NCBI RefSeq assembly: GCF_008087665.1
Contig: NZ_CP042912.1
Coordinates: 682,001 to 746,000, forward strand
Reading direction: 5' to 3'
DNA length: 64,000 nucleotides
Source: Mariniblastus fucicola
GTDB lineage: Bacteria; Planctomycetota; Planctomycetia; Pirellulales; Pirellulaceae
The stretch's first letter is position 1, and every line of letters begins with the position of its first letter. Below are positions 29,000-38,346 of the stretch, piece after piece. A program made the translations under genes and the position numbers. A model generated the notes under the pieces. The model was not told the DNA's origin and did no database searches. It saw nothing but the letters and a program-made list of their open reading frames with translations.

Positions 29000-29073
29000 G
29001 CACCCGTAGTTCAACTGGATAGAACGCCGGTCTACGGAACCGGAGGTTGCAGGTTCGAATCCTGCCGGGTGTA
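29000..29073 (+). tRNA. tRNA-Arg (anticodon ACG)
   Basis: A complete cloverleaf can be drawn. The acceptor stem pairs 29000-29006 with 29066-29072 (first pair G-T). A D-arm GTTC/GAAC follows. The anticodon stem CCGGT/ACCGG encloses loop CTACGGA with anticodon ACG at 29034-29036, and the T-arm is GCAGG-TTCGAAT-CCTGC. The discriminator base is A at 29073 and no CCA is encoded. ACG reads CGU and, after inosine modification, also CGC and CGA. Confidence 0.95.
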
Positions 29074-29262
29074 CTTTCTTGCGTCTCTACGCACGCTAAA
29101 TGAGACTGATCCGAGCTGCGGTATCTCGTATTTTCGCCTGAAGTCCGGCCGTTCAGGCGCTCATTCGTCGATTTGAATCGACCTCAACAGGTTTTGCTTT
29201 CAGCGCAGAACTACGCCTACTATATTGCGAACTCTGTATGTTTTTTTCTAACGAGTGAAGTG

Positions 29263-29718
29263 ATGAATCGATTGAGAACACGGCGAGGCGATCGGCAGAC
29301 GGCCTCCGGTTCATGGTGAAAGAATTGGCATCCGGGCAAGCTTCAGCCAACGGTTATGGATGGTGACGAACTGGATGTTATGCCGACGGGAACCTACAAA
29401 GCGTGACGGTGATTGCAGACGTCCTTGTTCAAGTCGCCGAACCGGATGAATCTGACAACACCATGAGTTTTTCGTTTCAATCATCCAGCCCGGTGGACTT
29501 GCCACATAAAATGACTTGGCCGCTCGACGGTGCTCAGTGCAGTGAGCAGTGAAGCGAAAATCGCGAACTGATACGACCATTGGAATTAGCGACTACTCCG
29601 TGCCAAGCACTTACAACAGCCACATCGCATTTGACACGGGGCCAGTTAGGTTCGATATGGAAACGTCAACGTGTTCGACCTGCTCGCCTTCCGACAACGG
29701 TATGGAACCAGTATCTAG
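29263..29718 (+). pseudogene. Decayed secreted protein remnant with CARDB-like and dockerin-like segments
   Basis: No frame is open throughout, but successive frames read like one gene with frameshifts. Around 29355-29400 the translation gives MDGDELDVMPTGTYKA, then after a shift VTVIADVLVQVAEPDESDN, a CARDB-like strand pattern with the typical E-x-x-E-S-D-N end. After another shift, DTTIGISDYSVPSTYNSHIAFDTG follows in pieces from 29570. A further one-base shift near 29659 gives GNVNVFDLLAFRQRYGTSI and a stop at 29716. The last piece matches the dockerin-like calcium-binding ending common in planctomycete surface proteins. The N-terminal part is missing or degraded. This fits a gene remnant, not a functional protein. 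Confidence 0.6.
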
Positions 29719-29760
29719 TTGAGGCAGAAAGTATCAGCTTCCTGCTTGATCAAACCAACG

Positions 29761-29806
29761 AAAGAACCGCATTGATCAGGAGACTGACCAATGCGGTTCT
29801 TTTTTA
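29761..29806 (+). terminator. Strong intrinsic terminator
   Basis: A 14-bp perfect stem (29761-29774 with 29789-29802) is followed by a T-run (TTCTTTTTT). An inner TCAG/CTGA pairing extends it. It ends plus-strand transcription from the decayed gene and may also act on the minus-strand gene that stops at 29843. Confidence 0.9.
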
Positions 29807-29842
29807 TCGTTGAATCTTCTTCGCCGTCTAGCGACGTGAAAT

Positions 29843-30391
29843 TCAGTTTCGCTTTCTGCGGACAAAGCCCACTGCGCCGATCAGGCCAGCGATCGCCAGA
29901 CTCGACGGTTCCGGAACGGCGGCGAACAGATTGCCACGAAGCTCGCCACCCGCGTTGTCGGCGGTATGCACATTGATGTACGTTTCGCCATCAAGCAGGA
30001 TGTCAGCTTGAACTGAACTGAGTGTTACAACTCCATTGATCCCGCCGTCAGTCGCCGAGTTGTCGAGGATCGAGGAAAAATTGATCAACACACCTCCGTT
30101 GCTATTGATGTCGGCTGGACCGTGCAGGTGAGCCGCGGTCGCGTCACCAGTCAGGTCGCCAAATCCGTTCCCGGAACCCCATGCAACGTTCACGGTCAAC
30201 TCATTGGTGGATGTATCCAGCACCAGACCAATGGCGTCACCAAAACCAGAGCCAGATGCTCCGCCGACTTCGTTTCCAGTCTGCAGACCGGATCCGGCTT
30301 GCCCAAAGAGGTCGAAATTGACCAACTGTGCGTCTGCCTGAGTGCTCATAAACATCAGTGCAAATGCAAATGCCAAAACTGTACTTTTCAT
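29843..30391 (-). CDS. CHRD-domain protein with PEP-CTERM sorting tail
   Basis: The ATG at 30391 gives 182 residues with a signal peptide ending near TQADAQ. The central domain has the CHRD marks AAHLHGPAD and YINVHTADNAGGELRGNL, seen in chordin-like and superoxide-dismutase-related bacterial proteins. The C-terminus is a classic PEP-CTERM signal: VPEPSS, a hydrophobic helix, then RRKRN. Such proteins are sorted by an exosortase system and are often linked to extracellular matrix. No exosortase gene lies in the window. An alternative ATG six codons upstream is less likely because the signal peptide fits the later Met. Confidence 0.9.
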   Translation of the reverse strand: MKSTVLAFAFALMFMSTQADAQLVNFDLFGQAGSGLQTGNEVGGASGSGFGDAIGLVLDTSTNELTVNVAWGSGNGFGDLTGDATAAHLHGPADINSNGGVLINFSSILDNSATDGGINGVVTLSSVQADILLDGETYINVHTADNAGGELRGNLFAAVPEPSSLAIAGLIGAVGFVRRKRN

Positions 30392-30636
30392 CGTGTAAAT
30401 CCAAATCAAATGGGGAGTGGAGACGGTTTAGCGGGGTCACTGCAGTGGTGAACGTGATTTAGCGAAAACAGGCGCGCCGTATTTGCTCCGCAACGTAACC
30501 GCTACGGTGTGATCCGCAATCTGATACGACGCGACCATAACTCTGTGACTTGGAAACCGTAGAAAAGACAAAAAGCTTTAAATGCCGACGGGCAGATTCG
30601 TGAAGTTCGAGGTTGAGTGCTGCTGGTTCGCCGTTT

Positions 30637-31275
30637 TTACGCTTCGAGAGGCTCAAGGCTGAAAGAAAAGTCTCTTCCTTCGACGCGGGAATTGGCGTTC
30701 AATTCGCCTTCCATTTCGATGGGGCTTCCGTCGATTGAGAAATCGGCGAACGAGCGACAGAACCATTGTCCGTCTCGACGCAGCAGAATCACTTCATGCT
30801 CCCAACGTGTGCAGCGAATGTGCGACTGTGCATTCGGTCCCAGGATGATCGTGTTGCCCGCGATCAGTACGGCGTCAGACCAGGGATAGGTGCGATTGCG
30901 GGACTCAAAACGAATGACCGCCGTTGTGCTCCATGGGTGTGGCTTGCAATATCGCAGCGACACCGAGTCTCCCATCTCAAATGTGCGATTGTCAGTCAGC
31001 AGTTGGGGATCGTGAACTGATTGCTGATCAACGAAAACGGGGCCGACTGGGTGAAGCAAGTGGCCCGAATCCGCAGACTGAATTTTTGCGTGGACCTGAT
31101 GAATGTCTCCGGAAATCGGAATGGAGACTTCGTTCTGTTGAGTCGCCTGTCCGATCGAATTGACCGTGTCGGCACACACCATGTAACCACCAACGCCGTC
31201 GACCCAGATCATGAATCGGGATCGCGCATCAGTGGGATGAGTTGACTCCTTCGATTCCATGCTGGATGCATTCAT
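30637..31275 (-). CDS. FHA-like domain protein
   Basis: A 212-residue soluble protein. Residues about 20-110 have a FHA-type beta-sandwich pattern (IWVDGVGGYMVCADTVNSIGQ, then HQVHAKIQS), and a second similar segment runs through residues 110-212 (VLIAGNTIILGPNAQSHIRC). The canonical Ser/His of a phosphothreonine-binding FHA domain are only partly kept, so ligand binding is uncertain. Related proteins occur in planctomycetes beside secretion or signalling genes. It stands alone here, and no function can be assigned beyond a likely protein-interaction role. Confidence 0.7.
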   Translation of the reverse strand: MNASSMESKESTHPTDARSRFMIWVDGVGGYMVCADTVNSIGQATQQNEVSIPISGDIHQVHAKIQSADSGHLLHPVGPVFVDQQSVHDPQLLTDNRTFEMGDSVSLRYCKPHPWSTTAVIRFESRNRTYPWSDAVLIAGNTIILGPNAQSHIRCTRWEHEVILLRRDGQWFCRSFADFSIDGSPIEMEGELNANSRVEGRDFSFSLEPLEA

Positions 31276-31416
31276 GTTGTTGCGACGCTTGCTGTCTCAA
31301 ATCATATCCGGCTGGCGGATCGTTGAATAGAATTCGACGGCAATTTAACATTCTTGGCATGATTCAACAGGAAATCCAAATTTGCTAGCCGCCCTGTCGC
31401 CAGCAATTCGCTCCGC

Positions 31417-31608
31417 TCAGGAACGATCTTCAGAAATCAGTTCGCCTTCTGAATCGTATCGCATCAAACCGAAATAGATGAACGCAAACGCGCTGATCGG
31501 GATCGCCGAGAAGAAGATCGGCAAGAAGATTCCGCCGATAATTCCTCCGCCAACGAAGACCAGCCACACCCACCAGGTATCGCGAATCAGTCCTTTGTAC
31601 CGCTTCAT
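31417..31608 (-). CDS. Small membrane protein, 63 aa
   Basis: Two hydrophobic segments, WLVFVGGGIIGGIFLPIFF and AFAFIYFGLMRY, are separated by a short turn. The N-terminus is basic and the C-terminus acidic. No family is recognised. The stop lies about 140 bases before the FHA-like gene start and the ATG about 65 bases after the KDG-kinase-like stop, so it could belong to either unit or be separate. Confidence 0.7.
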   Translation of the reverse strand: MKRYKGLIRDTWWVWLVFVGGGIIGGIFLPIFFSAIPISAFAFIYFGLMRYDSEGELISEDRS

Positions 31609-31674
31609 TGAAGACTCTCTGGAAACAAAATGGGCGGAATTGGTCGCTCCCGCCGAATCTCAGTCAGAACTATC

Positions 31675-32766
31675 CTAGCGTTTCACGCGGGCGCTGTCGC
31701 CAGCCATCAACGCTTCCACTTCACTCACAACCGCCATCGTCGTGTCGCCGGCGGTCGTCATCGCGAGAGCACCGTGAGCTGCGCCGTACTGAACGGCCTG
31801 TTGGGCGTCGCCGGTCTTCATGAATCCGTAGATCAAGCCGCTGGCAAAGCTGTCGCCGCCGCCGACGCGATCGTAGATTTCAAGTCTTTCACGATGAGTC
31901 GCCTCGTACAGCGTGCCGTCGTGCCAGCACAACGCGCCCCAGTCATTCACGGTCGCGGTGCGAACGGTTCGCAGTGTTGTGGCAATCGCCTTGAAGTTCG
32001 GGAACTGGCTGGTCGCCTGATCGATCATCTTGCGATAGCCTTCGATCGGCAGCTCTTTCATCTGATCGCCCAGACCTTCAACGTGCAGTCCAAGACAGGC
32101 CGTAAAGTCTTCTTCGTTTCCGATCATCACGTCGACATAGGGAGCCAGTTCGCGATTGACTTTCTGGCATTCTTCCTGGCCGCCGAAGTCTTTCCACAGC
32201 GAACTGCGAAAATTCAAATCGTACGAAGTGATCGTACCGTGCTTCTGAGCTGACTGAAGCGCTTCTGCGATCACGCCAGGCGTCGTGTCCGACAGTGCCG
32301 CGTAGATTCCGCCCGTGTGGAACCAGCGAACGCCAAGTTCGCCAAAGATGTGATCCCAGTCGATATCACCGGCTTTGAGTTGCGACGCCGCGGTGTAGCC
32401 GCGATCCGAAGTGCCCAGAGCCGCGCGGACGCCAAAGCCTTTTTCCGTAAAGTTCAAACCATTGCGACAGGCTCGACCGACTCCATCAAACGGCATCCAT
32501 TTGCAGTGAGTCATGTCGACTCCGCCAGTGAGAATCAGGTTTTCGAGCAAGCGTCCGACTTCGTTGTCTGCAAAGGCCGAAACAAGTGCGGCCCGCTGTC
32601 CGAAGCAACGTCGCAAGCCACGAGCCACGTTGTATTCGCCGCCGCCTTCCCAGACTTCGAAGCGTCGGGCAGTCCGCACCCGACCTTCGCCAGGATCGAG
32701 CCGAACCATGACTTCGCCGAGAGACAGGATATCGAACTGACAGGATTCAGGTGATTTAAGTTGCAT
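31675..32766 (-). CDS. PfkB-family sugar kinase, 2-keto-3-deoxygluconate kinase-like
   Basis: The protein has 363 residues from ATG 32766; a TTG two codons upstream is an alternative. N-terminal LGEVMVRLDP and EGGGEYNVARGL match the substrate lid and first PfkB signature of KDG kinases. The second signature, DRVGGGDSFASGLIYG, holds the catalytic Asp. KDG kinase phosphorylates 2-keto-3-deoxygluconate in uronate (pectin, alginate) breakdown. No aldolase gene is adjacent. Ribokinase or fructokinase activity cannot be excluded, but the lid sequence favours KdgK. No membrane segment; cytoplasmic. Confidence 0.82.
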   Translation of the reverse strand: MQLKSPESCQFDILSLGEVMVRLDPGEGRVRTARRFEVWEGGGEYNVARGLRRCFGQRAALVSAFADNEVGRLLENLILTGGVDMTHCKWMPFDGVGRACRNGLNFTEKGFGVRAALGTSDRGYTAASQLKAGDIDWDHIFGELGVRWFHTGGIYAALSDTTPGVIAEALQSAQKHGTITSYDLNFRSSLWKDFGGQEECQKVNRELAPYVDVMIGNEEDFTACLGLHVEGLGDQMKELPIEGYRKMIDQATSQFPNFKAIATTLRTVRTATVNDWGALCWHDGTLYEATHRERLEIYDRVGGGDSFASGLIYGFMKTGDAQQAVQYGAAHGALAMTTAGDTTMAVVSEVEALMAGDSARVKR

Positions 32767-33093
32767 GGTCAAGCGTCTGCTGTATTGAGAAGGTGTGGTT
32801 GGCTAAATCGACGATTCTAGTTCAATTTCGAATCGTTAAAAGATTGCGTGGTCAGGTATTTGGTGAACTGTCCAGCCGGCCAATAACTACAGTCGATTCA
32901 GCTTAACATTGGCGTGCCGAATAGCGCGATTAGTCGCGATCTACCTGTTCCGAAGACTTCGACCACGGAATCCCGGATTCTGAATAAACGTGAAACTGAC
33001 GACGAAGAGTAGTCCTGAGGCCTGTGACACAAGGACAGGCCGGATGATGGTGGCATTGTCCACGCATACGTTCGTGAAACTCAAGGATGAGTG
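32767..33093. other. Intergenic region between kdgK-like and PDZ genes
   Basis: This 327-base region holds the divergent promoters. It contains one hairpin at 33019-33041 (stem GGCCTGT/ACAGGCC), about 50 bases upstream of the PDZ gene, within its likely leader. Nothing else stands out. Confidence 0.4.
33019..33041 (+). other. Hairpin in putative 5' leader
   Basis: A 7-bp perfect stem with a 9-base loop, ending 52 bases before the ATG of the PDZ-protein gene. No T-run follows. It might affect the leader mRNA, but no known riboswitch is recognised. Confidence 0.3.
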
Positions 33094-33975
33094 ATGAAAT
33101 TTTGCCTGAAATCCGTATTGGTTCTGTTTGCTTTGGTTTTCGCTCTGGGCACGGTCCCGGCTGAAGACGCTTCGGCACAAGGTCCGATTATCCGCCGGAT
33201 GCGAGAGCGGCTCAACGGCGGCAAGCCACTGCTTCCATTCGTCCCGGAGTCCGAACCAGAAAAGTCCGGCGCATCAAAGAGCTCCAAAACCCCGACGCCG
33301 GCTACGAAAAAATCCGGGGCCAAGAAAGAAGCGAACGCAAAGACTCCGACTCTGGCAAAGCGACCTACGCCAGCCAGCAAGGAAGGCCAGAAGAACCCCA
33401 AGATCAAACTGGAATCTCCTGGCGGTTCATCAAGCCGATTGTCTGTCTCCGACAAACAGCGTGAAGGTGCAAAAGGTTTCGGCATGATGTTGCAACCGGT
33501 TGGAGAGACGTTTGTGATCAGCAAGATTGACCAGCGTGGAAATGCAGCCGAAGCTGGTCTGCGTCGTGGCGACGTGATCGAAGAAATCGGTGGAGCACCG
33601 ATTCAGGTGATCGAAGAGTTTGAGGCGATCGCCAAAGCCATGAGTGGAGGAGATCGCGTTGAGTTTTCCGTTTCCCGTCGCGGCAACAAGCCAGAGAAAA
33701 TCACGGTTCAGTACGGTCAGCCTGACCCTGATGAGGAAATCGATTCTGACGATCTCAAAATCGCGCCACGAGCATTGGAGCCAAAGCCGACGGCAACACG
33801 TCGCCGAATCTCGGATCGCTATGAGCCATCTGTGGGCAGTGGATTGAAGTCCATCTACGAAGGTGCCGGTGATGCAAACAAGCCTTCATCGATCCTGACT
33901 CCGGCTCCGGCACCTGCCAACCGTGTGCAGTCTCTTGAGGAGCTGGATTTTCCAGCACTTGAGTCCGGCAAGTAG
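33094..33975 (+). CDS. Secreted PDZ-domain protein
   Basis: ATG 33094 with AAGGA at 6 bases gives 293 residues. The signal peptide ends near DASAQG. A Lys/Pro/Ala/Thr-rich linker (about 45-125) precedes a PDZ domain at about 125-215 with FGMMLQPVGE, AAEAGLRRGDVIEEIGG. No protease domain accompanies it, unlike DegP-type proteins. The C-terminal 80 residues are charged and probably disordered. It may be an adaptor that recognises C-termini or unfolded segments in the envelope; that is inference from the domain. Confidence 0.85.
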   Translation: MKFCLKSVLVLFALVFALGTVPAEDASAQGPIIRRMRERLNGGKPLLPFVPESEPEKSGASKSSKTPTPATKKSGAKKEANAKTPTLAKRPTPASKEGQKNPKIKLESPGGSSSRLSVSDKQREGAKGFGMMLQPVGETFVISKIDQRGNAAEAGLRRGDVIEEIGGAPIQVIEEFEAIAKAMSGGDRVEFSVSRRGNKPEKITVQYGQPDPDEEIDSDDLKIAPRALEPKPTATRRRISDRYEPSVGSGLKSIYEGAGDANKPSSILTPAPAPANRVQSLEELDFPALESGK

Positions 33976-34029
33976 TTTGCCGGCCTGATCGGACGGAACT
34001 GATTGGCTTGATCGGATGAAGCCGTTGGA

Positions 34030-35424
34030 CTACTTTTTCGTCGCGGTTTGTCGGGTTCCGTTTTGATTTAGCGTCAACGCCGAGCAGTTGCCTTCATCAT
34101 CAACGGTGAACTCGATTTCTGCATCCACGAATTTCAGATACCAAAGCGTTTCCGTTTCGGCAAAGATCGGAAACGCGTTCTGACCCGTCAACTGAACGGT
34201 TAACTCGGTCTGGTTTTTGTTTGCGAACGCAACGTCGATGTTCACCAGGCCGTTCAGTTGGTACCGACCGACGTAACGTTGGCAAATCTCAGTCGGCATA
34301 TCGATTGACTTGCGGAACTCGCGCGGTTTCACGTCCTGTCCGCCAAGCAGTGCCATAATTTCAGACGCAAGTTTGTCGACCTCGCGCGTCGCGGTATTGC
34401 ACAGCACCACGACAGCCTGTTTCTTCTTTCGGCTCACGAACAACATCGTGTGATAGCCGCCGGTACCGCCGTTGTGCCACCGGGTTTCGCTTCGGTTGAT
34501 CATCCAGCCAAACCCCATCGGCAGGCTACCAAGGCCTTTCGGTTTGCGTTGCTGCGCGAACGCCAATTCGATCGCTTTTCCGGTTTCGCTGTCAGGTGGA
34601 TTCAGCGTCGCATTGGCGAACTTCAGCATGTCGTTGACGGTGCTGCGTATTCCGCCCGCGCCAGCCAACGCGTCAAACTCCCAGGTGGAAGACGGTTGGC
34701 CGGAGGCAGAATGTGGAGGTGCCATTCGCTTTCGCTGGTCCTCGTTGAGAGCCAGAGAAGTGCTGGTCATCCCTAGTGGGCCGCTGATTCGTTTCTTCAA
34801 CAGGTCTTCGTATCCGGTTTTCTGCTGTTGTGAAAGCAGTTCCCCCAAAAGCCCCGTACCGAGGTTCGAATATTCTTCTGCGATCCCCGGTTTGCGAGAA
34901 AGCTCATGTGAGTCGAGGAATTCAAACAGCTTCTCCGCCGTGTAGTCGACGTAAGGGTTCGCAGAATTGACTCCCTCCAGATTGTTCGGCAGTCTTGGCA
35001 ATCCCGAAACGTGAGTCGACAGTTGCATTAAGGTAATCTGCCGGTCGGGATTCTTCTTCGAGACTGGCATCGTGACGCCTTCGGGCAACAGGTCGCCGGC
35101 CGCCTGGTCGGCAGTCACCAGTCCCCGTTCAATCGCGTCGGCCAACAGGATTCCGGTGAAGACTTTGCTGATCGAGCCAATCTCGTAGACGGTGTCTCCG
35201 TTGGGAGCTTGCGGATCATCTTTGCTCAACTGGCCCGCGCCGATCGTAAAGCTCGCGTCACCATCGATCACGCCAATCGCGACCGAATTGACGACTTCAG
35301 CATCCACGTAGGCTTGCGCCAACGCCAGAATTCTATTCTCAACCTTCGCGTCGTCTTCCTGTGCGGAAGCCGAGCAGGTGAAAATGGCGGCGAGAAAAAG
35401 CGAGGAATAGAAAAGCGTTTTCAT
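34030..35424 (-). CDS. Beta-lactamase-family serine hydrolase
   Basis: A 464-residue exported protein; the signal peptide ends at SASAQ. The class C beta-lactamase/esterase motifs are visible: Ser84-x-x-Lys87 in GSISKVFTG, the Tyr of EYSNLGTG, and WHNGGTGGYHT in place of the Lys-Thr-Gly motif. The C-terminal 110 residues form an additional beta-rich domain. Such proteins include esterases, D-aminopeptidases and penicillin-binding-like enzymes, not only antibiotic hydrolases. It probably shares a transcript with nothing downstream, because the DUF1579 gene upstream ends 58 bases before its start. Confidence 0.88.
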   Translation of the reverse strand: MKTLFYSSLFLAAIFTCSASAQEDDAKVENRILALAQAYVDAEVVNSVAIGVIDGDASFTIGAGQLSKDDPQAPNGDTVYEIGSISKVFTGILLADAIERGLVTADQAAGDLLPEGVTMPVSKKNPDRQITLMQLSTHVSGLPRLPNNLEGVNSANPYVDYTAEKLFEFLDSHELSRKPGIAEEYSNLGTGLLGELLSQQQKTGYEDLLKKRISGPLGMTSTSLALNEDQRKRMAPPHSASGQPSSTWEFDALAGAGGIRSTVNDMLKFANATLNPPDSETGKAIELAFAQQRKPKGLGSLPMGFGWMINRSETRWHNGGTGGYHTMLFVSRKKKQAVVVLCNTATREVDKLASEIMALLGGQDVKPREFRKSIDMPTEICQRYVGRYQLNGLVNIDVAFANKNQTELTVQLTGQNAFPIFAETETLWYLKFVDAEIEFTVDDEGNCSALTLNQNGTRQTATKK

Positions 35425-35481
35425 GGCGTAAAACGACAGGGTTGCCGTGTGATAGAGTTGAGATTCCCAAGGATCGGCAGG

Positions 35482-36072
35482 CTATTTCGATTCCTCGGCT
35501 GCCTTTTCTTTCTTCTTGTACGTCATCACAAACAGCTTCATTTTCTGATCGTCGCCAGAACCTTTTGGCTGCATGTGCATCGTCATGATTCGTTTGCCGT
35601 CTTTGTAGTTGGCCGTTGTGGTGTACGTGAAAATTGTGACGCCGTCCGGTCCCGGGCTGTCGCCGACCATCGTTAGCGTTTCAGTTTCTTTGTCGTACGT
35701 GCCTTCGGTGTGCATCATGTAGGGTCCCAGTGAATCGATCCACGTGCCGACGTACTTTTTCTTTCGCGTGTCGTAGCCGTAGGTGCCGTGGCCTTTGAAT
35801 GGGAATCCCATCATGTTGCCTTCGAAGTTGGTGATCGTCCAGAAATCGCCAAACATGCGGGTCGACTCAGAGCCTTTGGTGATCACAGGTTCTGCACCCG
35901 GTCCTGACCAGGCTTTAATCTCGCAAGTCCACTCACCGACTTCTTTCCTCAGTACCTCCGTTTCCGGTCCCGGGGTCGGCATCTGGGCAACAGCATCCAA
36001 AGAGAATGTCAGTGCGACGAGTAGCGAGAAGATCAGTTTCAGTTTCGTAGCGGATGAAAAATCGAAGTTCAT
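35482..36072 (-). CDS. DUF1579-like exported protein
   Basis: The ATG at 36072 gives 196 residues and a signal peptide ending near DAVAQM. The mature part is a beta-rich barrel-like domain with WTCEIKAW, FWTITNFEG, FKGHGTYGYD and KYVGTWIDSLGPYM, the repeating pattern seen in DUF1579 proteins. The longer frame upstream lacks a signal peptide and is not favoured. Function unknown for the family. It sits upstream of, and in the same direction as, the beta-lactamase-fold gene, 57 bases apart. Confidence 0.8.
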   Translation of the reverse strand: MNFDFSSATKLKLIFSLLVALTFSLDAVAQMPTPGPETEVLRKEVGEWTCEIKAWSGPGAEPVITKGSESTRMFGDFWTITNFEGNMMGFPFKGHGTYGYDTRKKKYVGTWIDSLGPYMMHTEGTYDKETETLTMVGDSPGPDGVTIFTYTTTANYKDGKRIMTMHMQPKGSGDDQKMKLFVMTYKKKEKAAEESK

Positions 36073-36302
36073 GGCAAGCGCCTTTGAAGGGATGTGGCAA
36101 AACGGTTCAGCCGGAATTGTCCGTGATCCGAACGCCGAACGCAAACAAAAATGACGCCGACAAAACTGAGCAGAGTTTTCGGCGCGCCACAATAGCGAGA
36201 CTGCTGTCACGAAAACGCAATCTCGTCAGCCCTCCGTTCACCGTCCCGTCAGAAGTGGGGACAGCGAACAGCAAGCGAAGCTTGCTGGCTGAGGCTATAC
36301 TT

Positions 36303-37886
36303 CTAGGCAGACGCCGACTCGCGGGCAGCCCGAGGCTCGAATACAGCGAAGGTAAGAAAGCCGTAGATTGCGATCACGACAAAGCAGGCTAACGGCAACC
36401 AGAATGAAAATCGGACGCCGTAGTCGTCGATCATTCCGCCCTGCAGTTTCGTCAGAACGGCTCCTCCGACAATGGACATGATCAGATAGGCCGACCCGAG
36501 TTTGGCTTCCTCTTCTTCCATGCCGTTCAGTGCGATGCCGTAAATCGTTGGGAACATCAGCGACATGCAGGCTGAAATCATGACCAGCGACATCAAACCG
36601 GTGTACCCTGGCAGGTAGATTGCGCCCAACGTAAAGACGATTCCACCGATCGCGAATCCACACAACATGCGTCCGGGACTAAAAATGCGAAGCAGGAACG
36701 TGCAGATCCAACGACTGAGCAGGAAAATGACCATCGCGACGATGTTGTAGCTCTGGGCTTCCGCCAGCGTCAGGCCGACATACTCCATGCCATAGTGCAC
36801 GACGAAAGTCCAGCACATGATCTGCGCTCCGACATAAAACAATTGCGCGATCACACCGCCGAAGAAGCGGGGCTGTGCAAAGATTCGTGCGGTGATTTCG
36901 AGGAACGGCGCGTCTGCCTGTTCGGACTTGAAAACAGGCATTTTGCTGAACGCGAAAATTCCGAGGAACGCCAACACGACGCCGGCGACAACAACGTAAG
37001 GAGTTCTAACGTATCCAAGGTCCGCCTGTTGAAACTCTGCAAACGCTTCAGGCTCGGTTTCGCGAAACACTTTCATCGCGTTGGTGGTAGCCGCACCAAG
37101 AGCGCCGACCTCGGTGTCATAGTCAGGCAAACCTTCGGAGTACAAATTGACTTCTGTGTTCAGGTCGTCTTTTAGGACAAAGGATTTTCCATCGTCGGCG
37201 AGAGTCGCGCCCGGCGGCAAGTTGGCTTCGTCTTGAATCAGATACTTGACAACTTCCGGGTTGCCTTCCTTGATGTCTTTCTGAAAATCGGTTACCAGGA
37301 GATTGGGGGCCAGCAGCTGACTGGCGACAAACATTCCGATCAACGAGCCAATTGGATTGAAAGCCTGCGCGAGGTTCAAACGTTGCGTCGCGGTCTCTTT
37401 AGGGCCCATCGACAGGATGTACGGATTGCAAGCCGTTTCCAAAAACGCCAAGCCGTAGGTCAGTACATAGGACCCGAGCAGGAACAAGCCGAACGTGGCA
37501 GTCATGCTGGCCGGAATCGCCAACAAGGCGCCAATCGCGTAAAACAAAAAGCCGACCATGATGGCGCCTTTGTAGGTGAACTTCCGAATGAAGAACGCGG
37601 CCGGAAGTGCCATGCAAAAGTAGCCGGTGTAAAACGCGAACTGCAACCACGACGCTTGCGAAGTCGTAATGATGAAGACTTGCTCGAACACTTTTACCAG
37701 TGGGTTGGTAAAGTCGTTGGCAAATCCCCACAGGGAAAAGCAGCATGTCGTCAGAATGAATGGAAGCAGATACTTCTTGGGAACAATGCCAGTTCCCTTA
37801 TCGATATCTTTGACCTTGGGAGTGCCTGTGCTGACACCCGGTTTGTAAGGATCGAACTGGTCCGTAGTTTCGTTTCCGTCTGACAT
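36303..37886 (-). CDS. FucP-like MFS sugar permease
   Basis: A 527-residue MFS transporter with twelve hydrophobic segments. Early FFLWGFANDFTNPL-like sequence (SLWGFANDFTNPLVK) and FYTGYFCMALPAAFF match the L-fucose:proton symporter group. A non-membrane insertion of about 90 residues between the two halves makes it longer than E. coli FucP (438 residues). The family imports L-fucose and some other hexoses with protons. A dyad (37980-37991) lies about 94 bases upstream and might be an operator. It fits the carbohydrate-use theme of this window. Confidence 0.85.
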   Translation of the reverse strand: MSDGNETTDQFDPYKPGVSTGTPKVKDIDKGTGIVPKKYLLPFILTTCCFSLWGFANDFTNPLVKVFEQVFIITTSQASWLQFAFYTGYFCMALPAAFFIRKFTYKGAIMVGFLFYAIGALLAIPASMTATFGLFLLGSYVLTYGLAFLETACNPYILSMGPKETATQRLNLAQAFNPIGSLIGMFVASQLLAPNLLVTDFQKDIKEGNPEVVKYLIQDEANLPPGATLADDGKSFVLKDDLNTEVNLYSEGLPDYDTEVGALGAATTNAMKVFRETEPEAFAEFQQADLGYVRTPYVVVAGVVLAFLGIFAFSKMPVFKSEQADAPFLEITARIFAQPRFFGGVIAQLFYVGAQIMCWTFVVHYGMEYVGLTLAEAQSYNIVAMVIFLLSRWICTFLLRIFSPGRMLCGFAIGGIVFTLGAIYLPGYTGLMSLVMISACMSLMFPTIYGIALNGMEEEEAKLGSAYLIMSIVGGAVLTKLQGGMIDDYGVRFSFWLPLACFVVIAIYGFLTFAVFEPRAARESASA

Positions 37887-38346
37887 GAAAAGCCCTATGT
37901 GGAGTGATTGCTTCGCACAAATCTAATTGTCCGATTCAGAAAACGAAAGCCAATACGCTGCGCACATGGAAAGAAACTGCACCTCTAGGTGTACATGTAA
38001 AGTCATCTTGATCGCCTTGAGCGAGGTTGAGCAGCTTGGCAAAGCTTTGAGGATACAGGCCCGATGGGTCGCTCGTGTCGGCATTGGGCTTCGAAGCTAT
38101 CGCGAGAGCCAGATTTCAGCTGTTTTCTCGATTCGCGAGGCAGAATCGGGTTTCTGAGGCCCTCGTTTGCCGTGATTTGCCGCTTTTACTGGCCTGAACC
38201 AAATCTTTCCTGTTTTTTCCAAAGATCCAAAAGCCCGCGGCGAATTACTCACCAGACGCGATTCGTTCCCGAGATGCGAGGCCAAAGTGAGCCTTGCGGG
38301 TCAACGTCGCACGGTACCCATCGGTTTACAAGCGGAGCTAAAAAGA
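37887..38346. other. Intergenic region upstream of FucP-like and coiled-coil genes
   Basis: A 460-base divergent gap. The only clear element is a dyad CACCTCTAGGTG at 37980-37991. No RNA gene or convincing short ORF was found. The in-frame extension of the plus-strand gene back to 38287 has no start with a ribosome site. Confidence 0.45.
37980..37991. promoter_or_regulatory. Short dyad, possible operator
   Basis: CACCT-CT-AGGTG is a near-perfect inverted repeat 94 bases ahead of the FucP-like gene. Its position would suit a sugar-responsive repressor, but short dyads also occur by chance. Confidence 0.3.

Noticed and set aside
37887-38286. Coding extension upstream of the coiled-coil gene
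   Set aside because: No start codon with a ribosome site lies before ATG 38347, and the sequence looks non-coding.
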